Source: an uncultured Oscillospiraceae bacterium (GTDB taxonomy: Bacteria > Bacillota_A > Clostridia > Oscillospirales > Oscillospiraceae). Taken from it: a stretch of DNA of 14,725 nucleotides. Made by a program: the position numbers and the translations under genes. The number at the start of each line of letters is the position of its first letter. Within the stretch, counting starts at the first letter, position 1. Positions 13,256 to 14,725 of the stretch are shown here, one piece after another. The stretch is from assembly GCA_900770015.1 (NCBI GenBank), contig CAAGIU010000300.1, positions 1 through 14,725 of the forward strand, in the 5' to 3' direction. The notes beneath the pieces were generated by a model. That model saw only the letters and a program-made list of their open reading frames with translations. It made no database searches and was not told the origin of the DNA.

Positions 13256-14172
13256 TGGATACGGTATTGACTCTGGTCAAGCAGACGGTCACCATGTTTT
13301 TGCTGGCGGGCGTTGGCTTTGCTATGTTCAAAAGCGGTAAAATCACAAAAGAAGGCAGCAAATCCATCGGCAATATTCTGATTTACGGCTCGCTTCCCTG
13401 TGTGCTGATTTCTTCATTCTTCATTGAAAAGACGCAGGAGCACATGATTGGCTTAGCAATCAGTGCTGCCCTCGGTTTCTTGCTGGTGCTGATGAGCATT
13501 CTTGTGGGAAAACTGTGTTTCCGGGAGGACGCAATCGCCAAATTTGCTGCCGCTTTTTCCAATCCCGGCTTCTTCGGAATCCCCTTGATTCTTGCCTCCC
13601 TGGGCAGCGGATGCGTCTTTTATGTGGCAGGCTTCATTGCCTGCGTTAACCTGGGCCAGTGGACCTATGGTGTTGCGGTTATGACCGGGCAAAAGGGCGG
13701 TTTTTCCTTGAAGCGTCTTGTAACCGCACCCTTCGCCATTGCGATTGCAATCGGTCTGGCGATTTTCCTCACTGGAATCGAGATCCCCGGCATCCTGAAA
13801 AACAGCATCACTGCTATCAAAGAACTCAATACCCCTCTGGCAATGTTTACGGTGGGAATCTATCTGGCACAGACAGATTTGAAAAACATGTTTTTCAAGA
13901 AATCGCTGTACAGCATTTCCCTTGTGCGTCTGCTGGTGATTCCTGCATTGGCCATTTTGCTCCTGTGGCCGCTGCCGGCAGCGATGCTGGATATGAAAAT
14001 CGCTCTGTTTATCGCCGCGGCCTGCCCGGTAGGCTCCAATATCGCTGTCTATGCGCAGCTGCATAATCAGGACTATGCCTATTCTGTGGAAACCGTTATT
14101 ATCTCCACAATTCTAGCCATCGTCACCATGCCGATCATGGTGAGCCTTGCACAGATGGTCTGGGCACTCTGA
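13255..14172 (+). CDS. AEC-family (auxin efflux carrier) organic acid transporter
   Basis: A 305-residue hydrophobic protein with about ten predicted membrane segments and no cleavable signal peptide. The conserved FSNPGFFGIPL stretch (residues 101-111) and the matching C-terminal repeat (ACPVGSNIAVYAQ) mark the AEC family, which includes bacterial malate permeases. The ATG shares its A with the flavoprotein stop codon, so it belongs to the operon, and it uses a weaker AGAGGGA site. In this context it probably moves malate, fumarate or succinate across the membrane; the direction and exact substrate cannot be read from sequence. Confidence 0.85.
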   Translation: MDTVLTLVKQTVTMFLLAGVGFAMFKSGKITKEGSKSIGNILIYGSLPCVLISSFFIEKTQEHMIGLAISAALGFLLVLMSILVGKLCFREDAIAKFAAAFSNPGFFGIPLILASLGSGCVFYVAGFIACVNLGQWTYGVAVMTGQKGGFSLKRLVTAPFAIAIAIGLAIFLTGIEIPGILKNSITAIKELNTPLAMFTVGIYLAQTDLKNMFFKKSLYSISLVRLLVIPALAILLLWPLPAAMLDMKIALFIAAACPVGSNIAVYAQLHNQDYAYSVETVIISTILAIVTMPIMVSLAQMVWAL

Positions 14173-14314
14173 TGCAGTATCGCATGTCCTGTGTTAAACA
14201 AAAAAATCGGAACGATATCCTGATATTGACAGTAATAAGATCACGTCGTCGTTTATCAGCGCATACAACCAGCGCGGAGATATCAGCGATAAAGCTTTTA
14301 TCTCTGCCATATGC

Positions 14315-14587
14315 TTATTCGACATGGCGGTTCTGCTTCGCCAGTTCCGAAATGTCCGGGTATTTAGGCAGAACAAAGGCATAACCGCCGGGGCTGTGTG
14401 GAATCAGGCAATTGGTACAGTCCTTAATTCCCTTATCTGTATAACGGAAATTTCCGCCGCACCGGTCTCCCAGGGCGTACAGCGGGCAGTAGCAGAACAG
14501 GCAGTTAAAATCTTCCGCTGCCCCTTTGTGGCAAGGAAAATACTTGCATTCCCGGTTCCGGAAAAAGCTATGATCGTTTTGTTTCAT
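14315..14587 (-). CDS. Small cysteine-rich metal-binding-type protein
   Basis: A 90-residue minus-strand protein of the cysteine-rich small domain family (Pfam Cys_rich_small). It shows SFFRNRECKYFPCHKG, then DFNCLFCYCPLYALGDRCGGN, then GIKDCTNCLIPH, with nine cysteines likely to bind a metal or iron-sulfur cluster. This domain is often encoded beside, or fused to, cobalamin biosynthesis enzymes, but its function is not established. I prefer the start at 14587 (GGGAGGGG upstream, and the family begins at this point). An in-frame ATG at 14611 overlaps the upstream stop and could add eight residues. It converges on the transporter gene, leaving only 142 bases between the stop codons. Confidence 0.85.
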   Translation of the reverse strand: MKQNDHSFFRNRECKYFPCHKGAAEDFNCLFCYCPLYALGDRCGGNFRYTDKGIKDCTNCLIPHSPGGYAFVLPKYPDISELAKQNRHVE

Positions 14588-14607
14588 GGGTTTCCGCCCC
14601 TCCCAAT

Positions 14608-14725
14608 TCATACTTCCCGGTTGATGACGCGGTAGACAAGCTCCATGTCCAGCCCGCCCCGGACAGCATCAGCCAGAGAATCATATTGACGCTTCTTATA
14701 CTCTTGTAGGTCAAAGGTACCTAAG
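14608..14725 (-). CDS. cobQ: C-terminus of a probable cobyric acid synthase (partial)
   Basis: The minus strand has an open frame from the window edge to a TGA at 14608-14610. It reads GTFDLQEYKKRQYDSLAD, then AVRGGLDMELVYRVINREV, with no stop inside. The closing pattern (YK..QYD.LAD.VR..LDM...Y.I) resembles the last helices of cobyric acid synthase (CobQ/CbiP), which amidates the corrin ring. Its stop overlaps a possible start of the cysteine-rich gene, so the two are probably cotranscribed. Only about 39 residues are visible, so the name is tentative. Confidence 0.5.
   Translation of the reverse strand, partial: LGTFDLQEYKKRQYDSLADAVRGGLDMELVYRVINREV

Noticed and set aside
14173..14314. 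Operon terminator between the convergent genes
   Set aside because: Only weak AT-rich inverted repeats are present (for example GATAAAGCTTTTATC at 14288-14302), with no adjoining U tract in either direction, so I did not call one.
1..14725. CRISPR array, tRNA, rRNA, phage or toxin-antitoxin genes
   Set aside because: I saw no regularly spaced repeats, no cloverleaf or rRNA-like stretches and no matching protein families.

Overview
The window comes from an anaerobic, fairly GC-rich member of the Clostridia. A gut Oscillospiraceae-type organism is my best guess, based on codon use, strong GGAGG ribosome sites and the families present. Most of it is one long plus-strand operon (about 2.12-14.17 kb). 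It encodes a reductive branch from oxaloacetate to succinate next to a complete HdrABC-Flx electron-bifurcation module.

Left edge (1-1932): a broken IS1182-type transposase on the minus strand and what may be the tail of a disrupted plus-strand gene. A perfect-consensus promoter (TTGACA-17-TATAAT) follows, driving an intact-looking cobalamin riboswitch. After a leader with two hairpins comes a LysR-type regulator. I see no convincing promoter between the riboswitch and the regulator, so the regulator is probably read through the riboswitch leader. Part of the riboswitch core is repeated about 200 bases downstream, just before the last hairpin.

Middle (1933-14172): a strong intrinsic terminator, then a promoter with a LysR-box-like dyad near -61, then twelve tightly spaced or overlapping genes. 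They are an LDH/MDH-family dehydrogenase with the malate-type Arg, class II fumarase, hdrB, hdrC, hdrA, an MvhD/FlxD-type adaptor, two ferredoxin-domain FlxC/FlxB-type proteins, an FAD/NAD-binding FlxA-type protein, an iron-sulfur subunit, a fumarate reductase flavoprotein, and an AEC-family organic acid carrier. No membrane anchor or quinone-binding subunit for the fumarate reductase is present. My reading is a soluble NADH-dependent fumarate reductase coupled through HdrABC-Flx to ferredoxin reduction (flavin-based electron bifurcation), supplied by MDH and fumarase, with a carrier to exchange the dicarboxylates. The assembly of the complex and the direction of flow are inferred, not shown by sequence.

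Right edge (14173-14725): two minus-strand genes converge on the operon, a small cysteine-rich protein and the C-terminus of what looks like cobyric acid synthase. Together with the riboswitch on the left, this suggests the operon sits inside a cobalamin-related neighbourhood.
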